This document shows positions 12,715 to 23,299 of a DNA stretch of 34,984 nt, piece after piece; the first letter of the stretch is position 1, and the number at the start of each line of letters is the position of its first letter. The position numbers were made by a program, and so were the translations under genes. Below the pieces are notes generated by a model. The model was not told where the DNA came from. It searched no databases and saw only the letters and a program-made list of their open reading frames with translations. Source of the DNA: Pseudoneurospora amorphoporcata. Taxonomy: Eukaryota > Ascomycota > Sordariomycetes > Sordariales > Sordariaceae. The stretch is taken from the NCBI GenBank assembly GCA_033297205.1, contig MU859334.1, positions 1-34,984 of the forward strand, read 5' to 3'.

Positions 12715-14717
12715 GCTTCCTGGAGTTCGGTTTGTTTCCGGGATCTCCCTTCGTTATCGGAGAACGGGACGGTGGTGCAGAATGGAGTCACGGATGGAGT
12801 GGGTGAAGTTATGCAGGTACCTTAAGTGTGGGTATAAAGAACCTGTCTTTCTTTCGGTGTCCTCTTTTGGACAAGAGAGAGAAAAGATAGGATGGTAAAA
12901 AAAACGTGAAGGTAAGCAAACAAAATGACGAATTCGATTTTGCAGAGCTGGAATTCGGTGTGCTTGCCGTCGAAGAAAGAAGCCGATTTAATTGTGGATA
13001 GGCCGATCCCGAGATATCCGGGAATCCTGGGTGAGACAGATTAAACTTGCCTTCTGATGAAAAAAACAAGAGACAACCCCCAAAGATGACGGCCGAGGGC
13101 CTTCCTATAAACTTTTCACGACTCCCCAAAGTGCTTTTTCTCGAGATATCACATACGCGTACACATCGAGGCTCAGATCTGCAATGCCATCCCCATGGGC
13201 TCGCTTCCATCCATCTCTTTCGTTGTTTCGGACTCTCTATCCCGTCTCTCTAGTGGTCTCTTTACGCTGACAAGTGACGACTGGTGTACAAGTATGGTAG
13301 GAACCTTCGCTTAGCTAGACGGTGCGATACAGCGCCTGCAATCAGAAACTCTTTTTTTTTTTTTTTTTTTTGACTTGTGTAAGTGACGTAGGCCATGGCT
13401 TGCAACCAGCTTCGCCCAACCGACACACCGAACGGAAACGGAACGAAAAGAACGAACCCCGGTCCATGAAACTTGCCAGATAGAGTCGACTGGTCGAATA
13501 AAGATTGAGGGATTTGAGACAGGGGTAGAAGATCTTGTTAACTTCACGACTTTCAACGACCAACAGCCCTTTGAAAACTGTACTCTGCCAACGGCTTTTC
13601 AAGTGAAAGGCTTACTTGGATGGAAGATTCCGACTGCCCTCGGAGTATACTAAATTAAATGAAGTTGGATAGGGTGAGAAATGAAGCCGAGAAGAAACGG
13701 ATTGATTCCCTCCGCGCTGCAGGGCGCCGCCGCCGCGCCCTGTCAGCTTCTAGAATGTTGGGCTTGGTGGTGATGGATAGTGTGAGCGAGTGAGTGAGCC
13801 GCGATACGTAACGTGGCTGGCGGTTGATGGAGGAATCAATCCCCCGATTCGTGAAGTGCCTCAAAGTTAATCTCGGATATGGAAGGACAATTGCTGTGTT
13901 ATCAGAGACCGAGACCTACTTTGCGCAGTGAACGGTCGAATAGTGGATCCGAACGGCGGCTTGGTTTCCATGGTTTCAGATACAATGCGATTTGATAGTC
14001 CGAGCTATGGTCCTGGCGAAGAAGTTTGACCTTGAGCTTTCGTACCTACATCTGGTGTTGCCCTCCTCTGCGAAAATGTCTCTAGAGAGAATGAAGAACA
14101 TAGGCGTCAAGCAATTGGCAGGTCATTATGATGAGCTCAACGGTAGCAACCTCAACCAGAGACTCGGGCATTCCATTCAACCGCACCACTCCCCACATTC
14201 AACCCCATCACCAACAAATCAACTGGACCACCCCGAACTAAGGTTCAAAACAATCTGACTGTACCCATTATCTCTCTCGGTCCCGCTGTCAAATCGAAAC
14301 GACCTACCTACATGCAGTGGAAGGCAGTGAGCCTAGCCGAATCTGACGGGCGCAAAGCGTCAACGGGGCACGGAAGCTGACGAGCCTGACATGTTGGACG
14401 AAGTGAGGCTTTATAGAGAGTTTGGGTACGCGTGTTTCATTGGGGTGTTTTGATGCTGTTGATGATTCCGATTTGCGGGATCGAGAAGGATTCATTAAGG
14501 GTAGATTGTGGTAGTGGCTGTGTGGAAGTGAGCTTTCGGCGTGTTGGAGGTTGAGGTTGGTTCTGGATTGTTGTTGTTGGTTGGTTGGTTGGTTGGCTGG
14601 TCTCGAAGTTGGTGGCGTGTCAGTGTGCGGGAAGTTTTTGGTACCACACGGGCTTTGGTCCTGCAACCCAGCGAGATGGAGATTATGAGTGATAGTTTTG
14701 TAGGGATTATCAACAAT
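12715..14717. other. Intergenic region between the RTA1-like gene and the tRNA
   Basis: It contains the upstream side of the RTA1-like gene and a 20-base T run at 13352-13371. The short open frames here have no recognisable content, and several are built on the T run. No gene is supported. Confidence 0.5.
13352..13371. repeat. Poly(T) homopolymer tract, 20 nt
   Basis: Uninterrupted T run on the plus strand, intergenic. Length polymorphism would be expected. Confidence 0.9.
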
Positions 14718-14789
14718 GGCCGTTTGGCGCAACGGTAGCGCGTTACTTTCCGGTGGTAAAGGCTCTGGGTTCGAGTCCCAGGATGGTCG
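14718..14789 (+). tRNA. trnR(CCG): tRNA-Arg, anticodon CCG
   Basis: A 72-nt cloverleaf can be folded by eye. The acceptor stem is GGCCGTT with GATGGTC (including G-U pairs). The D arm is GCGC-AACGGTA-GCGC, the anticodon arm TTACT-TTCCGGT-GGTAA and the T arm CTGGG-TTCGAGT-CCCAG, followed by discriminator G. The seven-base anticodon loop places CCG at positions 34-36 with T33, which reads the Arg codon CGG. The internal promoter boxes are good: A box TGGCGCAACGG, B box GGTTCGAGTCC. A run of six T at 14797-14802 fits a Pol III terminator. There is no intron. The wobble pairs in the acceptor stem mean a covariance-model score should be checked before calling it fully functional. Confidence 0.88.
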
Positions 14790-14796
14790 ACTTAAA

Positions 14797-14802
14797 TTTT
14801 TT
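14797..14802 (+). terminator. RNA polymerase III terminator of the tRNA-Arg gene
   Basis: Six consecutive T residues begin eight bases after the tRNA end, the usual Pol III stop signal. Confidence 0.75.
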
Positions 14803-16541
14803 GCACCTTTTCCTTTTACACCTTCTTGAACTTTTATTCTTTCCACCTTGAGCAACCAACCCTTTTCCCTTTTTTCCTTTAACCTTTTCCTCTCCTTCTT
14901 TCTCTGCTTTCGATCTTTATATCTGCTGGGAGAGGAAGGTTCTCAAGGATAATCGTGTTCTTCCTAGCTTCCTCCCCTCAAACCTTAACTCTCCTTTGCC
15001 AGCCTTCTTCATCTTTGGTTACCAAACCTGACCTTCGTAACCGACTTTACCCAAACCCCCGAGAACACCTGCTTTCCTGTCCATCAACCTTCCACTCGAA
15101 AATTCAAGCAGCTCCACGGTCTTTCGACAGGTAGATGTTATTGAACTTGAAATGTTCAGTTCACGTGTGAGTGGCACCGGCAGCAGTTCCGCCCCATTGT
15201 TGTCATTTGACTATTTGTGTCCCTTTCTTCGGAACTCACAACCGGTTGCAACGTCAAGTATGTCACTAGCTTGATATTCCACAGTTCGAATCTTGAACGT
15301 CATACTGACAAGTTCAACGACATGGTCTGTAGCTTCGATGAATCGGCCATGGAGATGCTCCAATCGATACCATCAGCAGCGCACTTCACCATCTTTCGTG
15401 TTCCGGCTCTATAAGCCGTGGTATGTAGTACATGTCACAGCAGACGACCAGCCATCCCGTGATGAGATCGAGATGCACAAATATTCAGAACCGTTGGTAG
15501 CACAAGGCTGGTGTACCATGTCTTCGGGTCGAGTCCCGGGACATGGCGCTTCGGCTGTTGATCTTTTGGCTTCGATGTTCCAATCCTCAAACCCTCAAAG
15601 CTCATATTTCCAAATAAACAATGTCCCCCGATAATGACGGGATCAAGAAGCGAACATCACCAACAGGGGAACTTACATAGTATTTGTCACTGATGCTCAA
15701 ACGGAGAGGGCTAGGCCGAGTATCGGTGTCAGTACGGAAGCTAAAGGCGCCAGGGGAAGAAGTGGCGCCTGGCATTGACCAATGGATAAGGACTGTTGAC
15801 TGACCGATAAGCGCACTTTGGTGGATTTGCCCCGCATTTTAGTCGAGGCAGACCAGTACGACTCCACTAAAACTTTTTCTTCCCCCTCCTGCCCCGGCTG
15901 GCCGCGGTGTCCCTCCTTGGCAACAAGTGCGCGGTCGGTCGGGACCTTTCTCAGCATGGAATCCCGTGTCTTCACTTGGCCGCCATCTCCTAGCATCTTC
16001 AACCTCCAACCCCAGAGGAGATGATGGATCCGACGTCTCCAGACGACTCCCCTCTGTTCCCTTGTTCTGTGTCCAGCTCCGCTTGCCACCCTTGATCTCT
16101 GAGGATCGTCTGTGATGATCGCAAGTTCGGAGTTTTAGACCATCGCCTATTATTCACGCCCCGTCGCCGCTGACGAGAAGAACCCCGAAACGAAACCGAA
16201 AAGCGACTTCGGCGGTTCATCGATAACGAAACAGTCTGGTCTTTCTTTCTTTTTTTTTTTTTTCTTTTTTTTTTTTCCAGCTCCGAACCGAGTCCCATCC
16301 CATCCCTCGGCGCCCGCCCCGATATTTTGTCAAACACGGAACGACCACACGGGTCAGATCCCAATCGATATCCACTTTAGAGTCATACGGTAGGTACCCT
16401 CGCGGTCCCGTTTCATCATCCGGCCAGCTTCGACTCCCACCACCACGACCTGACTACATCAGTGGTATCCTTCCATCCGACAGTCGAGCCGATTATACAG
16501 CCTTTTTACGTATTGTTTGTCACATCATTCGATCCAGCAAA
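14803..16541. other. Intergenic region upstream of the purine gene
   Basis: No protein gene is supported. It includes a hairpin with T-arm-like sequence at 15516-15546 (see findings), a long pyrimidine tract at about 16239-16279 and the promoter of the amidophosphoribosyltransferase gene. A TGACTC half-site on the minus strand at 16380-16385, about 157 bases before the ATG, resembles the core bound by Gcn4/CPC1-type activators, which regulate ADE4 in yeast. That link is an inference. Confidence 0.4.
16239..16279. repeat. Pyrimidine-rich (mostly T) tract in the promoter of the purine gene
   Basis: About 40 bases of nearly pure T with a few C, ending about 260 bases before the ATG at 16542. 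Such tracts are common in fungal promoters and may exclude nucleosomes; that role is inferred. Confidence 0.6.
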
Positions 16542-18531
16542 ATGTGCGGTATTCTTGCCCTTATCCTTGCGGATAGCGATGCATCGGACGCCGCTGCCGA
16601 CTTGCACGAGAGCTTGTACTATCTCCAACATCGTGGTCAAGATGCCTGTGGTATCGCGACCTGTGGCTCTGGCGGTAGAATCTTCCAATGCAAGGGCAAT
16701 GGTATGGCCTCCAAGGTCTTTGACGACGGCAAGCGCACGGTAGACCTCCCCGGCTACATGGGCATTGCCCATCTTCGTTACCCGACTGCCGGAACGAGCT
16801 CTGTAAGTCTCCGTCCCCTTTCATCTTCGACCCGGCGCTTTGGTCCCAAGGGCCGAGCTGTTTCTTATGCACTGCGCCCATCTAGTCTGCAAGTGTGATA
16901 TCATCAGAGACCCTGCATATCTTCAACATTCACCGTTCGTCCATATGCCTTCTGGATCAAATTAGCTAATGAGTTACCCTTAGAGCGCCGAAAGTCAACC
17001 TTTCTACGTCAACTCGCCCTACGGCATCTGCTTCGCGCACAACGGTAACCTCATCAACGCTCCCGCCCTGCGCACATATCTCGATAAGGAGGCCCATCGT
17101 CATGTGAACACCGACTCCGACAGCGAGCTGATGCTCAACGTCTTTGCCAACGCCCTGAACGAGACCGGCAAGGCTCGTGTCAACACCAACGACATCTTCA
17201 TTGCTCTCAAGAAGACGTACGAGAGGTGCCAAGGTGGCTGGGCCGTCACTGCCATGATTGCTGGCTTTGGTATTTTGGCCTTCCGTGACGAATATGGTAT
17301 CCGCCCCCTCATTATGGGATCCCGTCCCTCTACCACTCTCGAAGGCGGTACCGACTACATGTTTGCTTCCGAAAGCATTGCTCTCCGTCAGCTGGGCTTC
17401 AGCAACTTCAAGGATGTCCTCCCGGGACAAGCTGTGTTTATCCAGAAGAATGGGAAGCCTCAGTTCCACCAGGTTGTTGAGCAGAAGGCTTATGCTCCCG
17501 ACATTTTCGAGTATGTTTACTTTGCCCGCCCGGATACCATCATGGATGGAATCTCTGTGCACCGCAGCAGACAGAACATGGGTGAGAAGCTTGCACACAA
17601 GGTCAAGGAGATTCTCGGAGAGGAGGGTGTCAAGGAGATCGATGTGATCATCCCTGTCCCGGAGACCAGTAATACTGCTGCTGCCGTAGTATCAGAGCAG
17701 CTTCGGAAACCCTTCTCCAACGGTTTTGTCAAAAACCGTTACGTCTACCGCACCTTCATTTTGCCCGGTCAGAAGGCCAGGCAAAAGAGCGTCCGGAGAA
17801 AGCTCAGCGCCATGGAGTCCGAGTTCAAGGACCGTGTCGTTCTGCTCGTGGATGACTCCATTGTCCGCGGCACTACCAGTAGGGAGATTGTGAGCATGGC
17901 TCGTGAGGCCGGTGCCCGCAAGGTCATCTTTGCCAGCTGTGCTCCTCCCATCATCTACCCCCACATCGTATGTCTACAATTCCACTCGCAAAACGATTAT
18001 CAACGCTAACATGTTTTCAGTACGGTATCGATCTCGCTTCGCCGCAGGAGCTCATCGCCCACGAGAAGACAAGAGCCGATATCGCCAAGCACATCAATGC
18101 CGATGATATTATTTACCAGGACCTCGCCGACCTCAAGGCTGCGTGTACCGAGGCCTCTCCCGATCATCAGAAGATCACCGACTTCGAAGTTGGTGTTTTC
18201 TGCGGCAAATACCAGACCGACGTTCCTGAGGGCTACTTCGACCACCTGAACGAGAGCCGTGGCACGAAGCGGAAGGCCACCGTCGTGAACGGCACCAACA
18301 AGGTCTTGGTCGCCAATGGCGGCCCGGTCAATGTAAGTCGTCCACCATGATAGACCACGCATTTGAGACTATCACTAACATATTTTAAGGTTTCTACCCC
18401 CGAGCCCGCTGCGCTCACGGAGAACCCCGAGAACAGGCAGGATATCAGGTATGTTTCTGTCGCCACTTACTACAATGATGCTGTCTGCTAATATAAGACA
18501 TGGCAGCATCCACAACATTGCCAACGCCTAG
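16542..18531 (+). CDS. ADE4: Amidophosphoribosyltransferase (first step of de novo purine synthesis)
   Basis: Converts PRPP and glutamine to 5-phosphoribosylamine, the committed step of purine synthesis, in the cytosol. Five exons: 16542-16802, 16984-17967, 18021-18332, 18390-18448 and 18507-18531. All introns are GT-AG with matching phases and give 546 residues; yeast Ade4 is 510. The N-terminus is MCGILAL, so Cys2 is the glutamine amidotransferase nucleophile once Met is removed, and there is no propeptide. Further marks are HRGQDACGIAT, AHLRYPTAG, FAHNGNL, and SVHRSRQNMGEKLA in the transferase half. The PRPP-binding loop is VVLLVDDSIVRGTTS. The last exon adds only the conserved end SIHNIANA; without it the frame would end inside an intron. 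A hydrophilic insert near residues 480-510 is typical of fungal length variation. The ATG context (AGCAAAATG) is good. Confidence 0.97.
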
Positions 18532-19686
18532 TAGACGATTGGCAATTCACGGAACGCATATCCACCCCTGATTGGTACGGAACACTCGTAACTAAGCGAC
18601 GACTGTTCGATATATGTCCTTTGGGGCCCTTGTTCTTTGCGCTCGTGAATATTGCGCATCATAACAGAGTATGAGTACAAGCGTCTTTGGACGATGATGA
18701 TTTTTTATATGGCATGATAGACGTTGGGCGGCAAGTTCTGTCTACTTATGTTCGCAGACAAACAAAAATTGCAGATAGATGGATATCTACGGAGGAGGTC
18801 GTTCGGAGTTCTTTTGTTTGTACTTGGGAGGCTTCATGCCGGATGGCACGATAAGCTCGCCCGCCCAAAAACATATTGTTTCGTTTTTATTCGTCAGTTG
18901 AGATTTTCGTGCCGAAATAACAGCCGCTTTGGGAGGAGTCCTGCAACACCATAACTTGCTAGAGTAGCGAGAGAAATACAGTAGAGGTAGTATAGAGAAA
19001 TTTTGTGGCAATAGCGATTTCATGGATCTTGGTGGCATGTTGACTGTGACCTGAGTGACCACGCTTCCGCCTTTCGACCACCGTTGCAATCAAGAACACG
19101 ATTTGTCAGTTTACACATGCGTTAGTTATTCATCCTCACACCTCACAGATTCGCAAGCTTTCAATTCACTGCACGAGTCGAACATTTCACGACTCGTACA
19201 TACAACGATCCATCCCAATACGCTATCACACCTATGTTGCCTTCATGAAACGAAAGTTACACAAGGAAATGGAAGCAAAGCGAAGCGCAAACGTTTAACC
19301 CAAAAACTTTGGGATTAGCTAACTGAGAACATGTTACCCATTCCCGTCCATGTTCCATATCCACGTTTCGTGTTTCGAATTCACCGGAACAGAGAGTTCC
19401 AAAATGAAAACTCTTGTTACCGCGAAGAAGAACATGATAACATAGGCCTTAAATCACTAACATCATAGCCATCCACATTTTTCGTAATTATCCACAGTAT
19501 AGACACCGTAAATACTCGTAAGTTACCATACCGTTCCCCCCATCGCACTTACATACATCATCACGTTAACCTCGTAGATACCTAAGCCACCTAGAGGTAC
19601 GTATGAGGCTTTCCGCTGCCGGCGAACTTCGTACGTTGGGGAAGTGTGGAAAGGACAAAGTAGATTGTGTTGGGAAAGTTGGTCTT
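18532..19686. other. Intergenic region between the purine gene and the NLR pseudogene
   Basis: It contains the 3' UTR of the purine gene and otherwise short, unremarkable open frames. Both neighbours end here, since the NLR remnant is on the opposite strand, so no promoter is expected apart from possible non-coding transcripts. Confidence 0.5.
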
Positions 19687-21546
19687 TTATCCTGCCAATG
19701 ATTTAATGTTGGTGAGTTCAGATTCAAAGTAAACTTCCAAGTCATGTGTCATGACGTCTTCTTCCACATGATGCAACGCCAGCTCCTCGTATGTTCCTTT
19801 GATTTTGTCAAATTCCAGTAGAATGGGAAACTCCGGCCTACTCGTAACGAAGAACTTGAGTCGAACAGATGATAGGAGCTTTAATCGAGGGAGGAGACGG
19901 ATGACAGTTGTTGCATCCGATTCGGGGTCACACTCATCGAGAGCGTCAATAATGAGTATGAAGGCTGTGAGTTTTGAGCGGCCAACCGTGATGCCCTGCA
20001 AAGGCTGGAATATAAGTTTCTCAAACTGCATTTCCATTGACTTCTCGCCAACATTACTCTCTCTCTCGAGGGCGAACTTCAAGGACTGAGCCAAAGAGGG
20101 TAATTGCATGGCAAGCTGAGAAGCAATGGTAGGAAAGAGCATCCTTGCCATTCCGAGGTCGCCATCACCTCTCGAAAAAGAAGCTAGCGCCAAGCATTCC
20201 TTTCTTCCGGAGTTTGCGAGCGAATGTTCGGTATAATGTTGACTTGCCAGTACCTGCCATGCCTTGGAACCAAAAGATAGAGTCGCCCTCGGGATCCCAT
20301 ACCCAGCGCATGTCCCGCAAAAGGGTGGCTCTTGTCTCTGGATGGCATTCCGGCTCAGAGTTTCTGTCAAAGTGGTCAAATGCAGCGGTTTTGACGATGT
20401 GCAGCTTTGAAAGTACCAACTCCTGATGAATATCAAGAAGAAGAGATCTAGATAATTTTTTATTGTTAACTTCGCCTTGCTAGTTTGCGCCATCGAATAA
20501 CATACCTCTGGCCTCGCAACACCTCGAGAGTCTCATACGAGCTTTGAGCAATCTCATGAAGCAGCGCAATTTTGCCCCTGCTCTCAAGGTTGCAGTACCT
20601 CTCGCATAAGTTGGCGGCATGATCCAGCTCCCTACCCCTATCCAAGACGTTTTTGACGTGACCTTCCATATCTTCGAGCTTGAACACGGCTTTGAGATGC
20701 CTAGCTGAATCCCGTAGATGACACACGGCAAGGCTAAGAAGCAACAACGAGTTATAGTATGCCTCGGTAATGCAGTCCTTCAGCCCGGAGAGGGCGTGCT
20801 CTGGAGGGTGGAGAGCTGGTTCGGGATCCATATACAAAGTCCGATACGATTCACATTGTAGGACAAGTGATGTTGTGGCTGCGATGTCGCCAAGTAGCTG
20901 GCTCTTGAGTTCTCTATTTGAAACCAACGCCTTGGTCGGTCAATGCAAATGTCCTATAGAGAAGGGACAAGGAAAAAACTTACAACAAGCACAAAGCGGA
21001 CGGCAGCCTAGGGAAGAGCGGCATGAACGGGATCAAAGCTGGCAGCAACATCTCCCACTGCTAGAAACTTGTTGATGATGGACACAGTCTGCTCAACGGA
21101 TTCTCTGACAAAGCCTTGTGCTACATATTGGCTTTCAACTTCCCGCTCTAGATCTTGCTTGACCATTGTTGCTATGGTACTAACGGTGTTATTGGGCGAA
21201 AGAGCATTTGCGGTTCTTAACTCCTTGCCTTCACCATTGCGATCAATTTGGGATCTTCGTTGGAGTCCAAGATCTTGGAGATGGCATCTTCCCACATTGG
21301 GCAGCCACGTCCATCGGGGGTAGAGTCATCTGGTGCTGATGCTGCTGAGTTCGAGGTATCGTCACTGCCCTGGGGAAAATCAACTTTTCCCGCTCGTTTC
21401 TCCTCAAGAGAAGGGGACCCGGACTATGAAGAAGAAGTCCCAACAGAAGATCTCGACCGATTGATTTCACTTCGCCTGAACACTTTGGAAAGCAGAGACC
21501 TTGGCCGTTCAGGCAGGCGGAAGGAGCGCTTCTTGTCGCCTTTCAT
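19687..21546 (-). pseudogene. Degenerate NACHT-domain NLR-like (STAND ATPase) gene
   Basis: NACHT proteins of this type act in fungal non-self recognition and programmed cell death. Reading the minus strand, a basic Ser-rich start (MKGDKKRSFRLPERP) at 21546 is followed by an acidic linker and WEDAISKIL. Next come the helical N-terminal domain (MVKQDLEREVES to VGDVAASFDPVHAALP at 21008; then AAVRFVLV, an intron, and SNRELKSQLLG to EVLRGQ at 20506) and the NACHT core. The core has Walker A GMAGTGKST, Walker B ILIIDALDECD and the sensor-like FVTSRPEFP. The gene is broken. There are TAG codons at 21424-21426 and 21008-21010; in the second, a Trp usually follows HAALP. One frame shift lies near 21228. 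Another lies at about 20172-20180, where FFFER and RGDGDLGMA are in different frames. The frame ends at 19687, soon after the NACHT, with no WD40, ankyrin or TPR repeats. The junction at about 20420-20506 could not be resolved into a clean splice. Sequencing errors could explain the indels but less easily all four lesions. Confidence 0.8.
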
Positions 21547-22916
21547 TTTGCTGTTTCAGTTAGCAAGTCATTAATCAAGCAATATCCGGGCAGTTGCGGC
21601 CGATGATGGCTCAGGAACAAGGCGACAATGAGGGGGGGATGGATCTTGGGTGAAGCTGAGATCATGATGCTAGTACCGTATGCAGTGATTGATGTTGGGC
21701 TGCGGGGTTGGAAAGCGCCTGCCTGACCACTCAGCGCGGCCAAGGCCATTTCCACTTTGAGAGGAAGGCCCCAGGGTTGATGTTTGGGAATCTCGAGCAA
21801 TGAGTGGCTCGAATCCCAAGTGGAAATCTGACAAAACATCTCCATCAGGTGCTTGATGATCGAGCGCAGAGGGAAGGGGCAAGAGGACGACGCCACCAGA
21901 ACGGAAAGAAATGGAACGATGAATTGACATTGGCCATCAGCGCCTTCCCAAGCTGGCCTAAATCCAACCTACACATCGTTAACGCGACGGGAGGGATCTG
22001 ATAGATTCCTGACCCGGAATAATCCAATCCCGTCTCATCTCAACGCCAATCCACTCGGCTTTTCGGACGCTGGCCCCAGAGACTTCCGTTCTTTCTCGTT
22101 TCCTTTGGACAAGATGTGCAAAAGCAATGCACTCATACTAACGAAAGCTCATCCTTGCAGTTCCTTCTTCATGTGTGCTTGTCGAACCTTTTTCATTACA
22201 AGTACTTACAGTTCACAGCAAAGCGACGATCTCGACTCCGCTCTGCGCATCTTAACTACGGCGCATCCTACCTTGGCGTCATCTCATGCACGCTCGTGCA
22301 AGCCAAGTCAACTGAATGGATGGACCGACAATGCAGCTGCAATCTGATTGCCCCTTCGTGCGCATCAACTCTTTTCTCAATCTACCTAATTCACGGCTCT
22401 AATATTCGACCAAGTATCACCATCCGCTACCCCCGCGACCTGCTGTTTACGCTTTGCGAACTGAGAACTCGTTGATTATTTTCTTCTCGACCGCTACGAA
22501 CCACGACTTGATTTCCCCACCTGTCATCGGAAATCCTTGATAGACGAGACTAGAGACAATGAGAACGCCCATCAGGTTATGACATTGTCCTTGTTCACCC
22601 TCGTCAACCAAGGATCACGGACCAGACCACAAGTTCACGCAAGCCAGCAAGCCACTTTCGTGACGGACAGTTCTACCATCACAAGCTATCTATGCAGGCG
22701 CTGAGGACAGGGCATGTCGAATTTCTTTCTTCGAGACGGATACTTGCATTGGCCTCTTCGTCTCCGACATGAGAATTGGACAATGTTCACCAAGCTACTG
22801 CTGTGCAACCTAGACCAGCTGTCAGACCTGCTGCACACCAGACCCCAAACCACCACCCGTAAGTCCCGGACTTTCTCTTCCCAGAAGGGAACTCATAACC
22901 AAATTGCGCTCAGACA
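21547..22916. other. Intergenic region, no supportable gene
   Basis: This is the upstream side of the NLR remnant and then low-content sequence. Open frames of 60-119 codons overlap in several phases on both strands without family resemblance. A GTAAGT...CAG unit at about 22860-22913 could be a leader intron of the small gene that starts at 22917. Confidence 0.45.
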
Positions 22917-23299
22917 ATGTTTGCTACCACCCTGCCGCCGGTCAATGGGGACACCAGCTGCCCGGTCTGTGGAAACGCCGTCAGCTCGAGCCTTCTCGGA
23001 AGCCCCCCCGGAGGTCCCAGCAGACAGCTTCACGCAAGTGACGTATAAATCAGAAACGTGGTCACTCGAGGGCACCCAACTCACGCTTCCAAGACTGGAT
23101 ATAACATGCTTGTTTGCTCATCTCAGGGCGTCCTGACATCCACACCATGGTTCTCGGTCCCGGTGGCTTGTCCCTTATCCTCCCAAGCGCCAACCGCAGC
23201 GGGCCGGCGGACAGGGCTGTCACCGGGTATGTATATGATTGTTCCGAGTGCGAGTCTTATGTACCAAAGCAATTGGTAGACGTGGTGGTCACACTTTGA
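22917..23299 (+). CDS. Possible small two-exon protein with two CxxC pairs (zinc-ribbon-like)
   Basis: I do not recognise this gene. An ATG at 22917 in a good context (AGACAATG) opens a 40-codon frame with CPVCGN. Splicing 23038-23126 (GTGACG donor, TCTCAG acceptor, 89 nt) joins it in phase to a second exon, 23127-23299, encoding YDCSECESYVPKQLV and a stop. The product is 97 residues with two CxxC pairs about 60 residues apart, which could bind one zinc ion. Without splicing the frame stops after 43 codons. The donor is weak, and an overlapping GCAAGT donor would give a different phase that loses the second CxxC. A GTAAGT...CAG unit just upstream (about 22860-22913) looks like a 5' UTR intron and gives some support for transcription. 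Function is unknown. Confidence 0.4.

Noticed and set aside
14304..14855. A 183-codon minus-strand open frame
   Set aside because: It runs through the reverse complement of the tRNA-Arg gene (SWDSNPEP-type tRNA read-through) and has no protein family features.
19687..21546. Intact NLR gene with unusual introns
   Set aside because: Two in-frame stops and two frame breaks fall within conserved segments, and no clean set of introns removes all four.
22714..23136. A 140-codon plus-strand open frame
   Set aside because: It crosses the likely leader intron and reads the candidate CxxC exon in the wrong phase, so it is probably a shadow.
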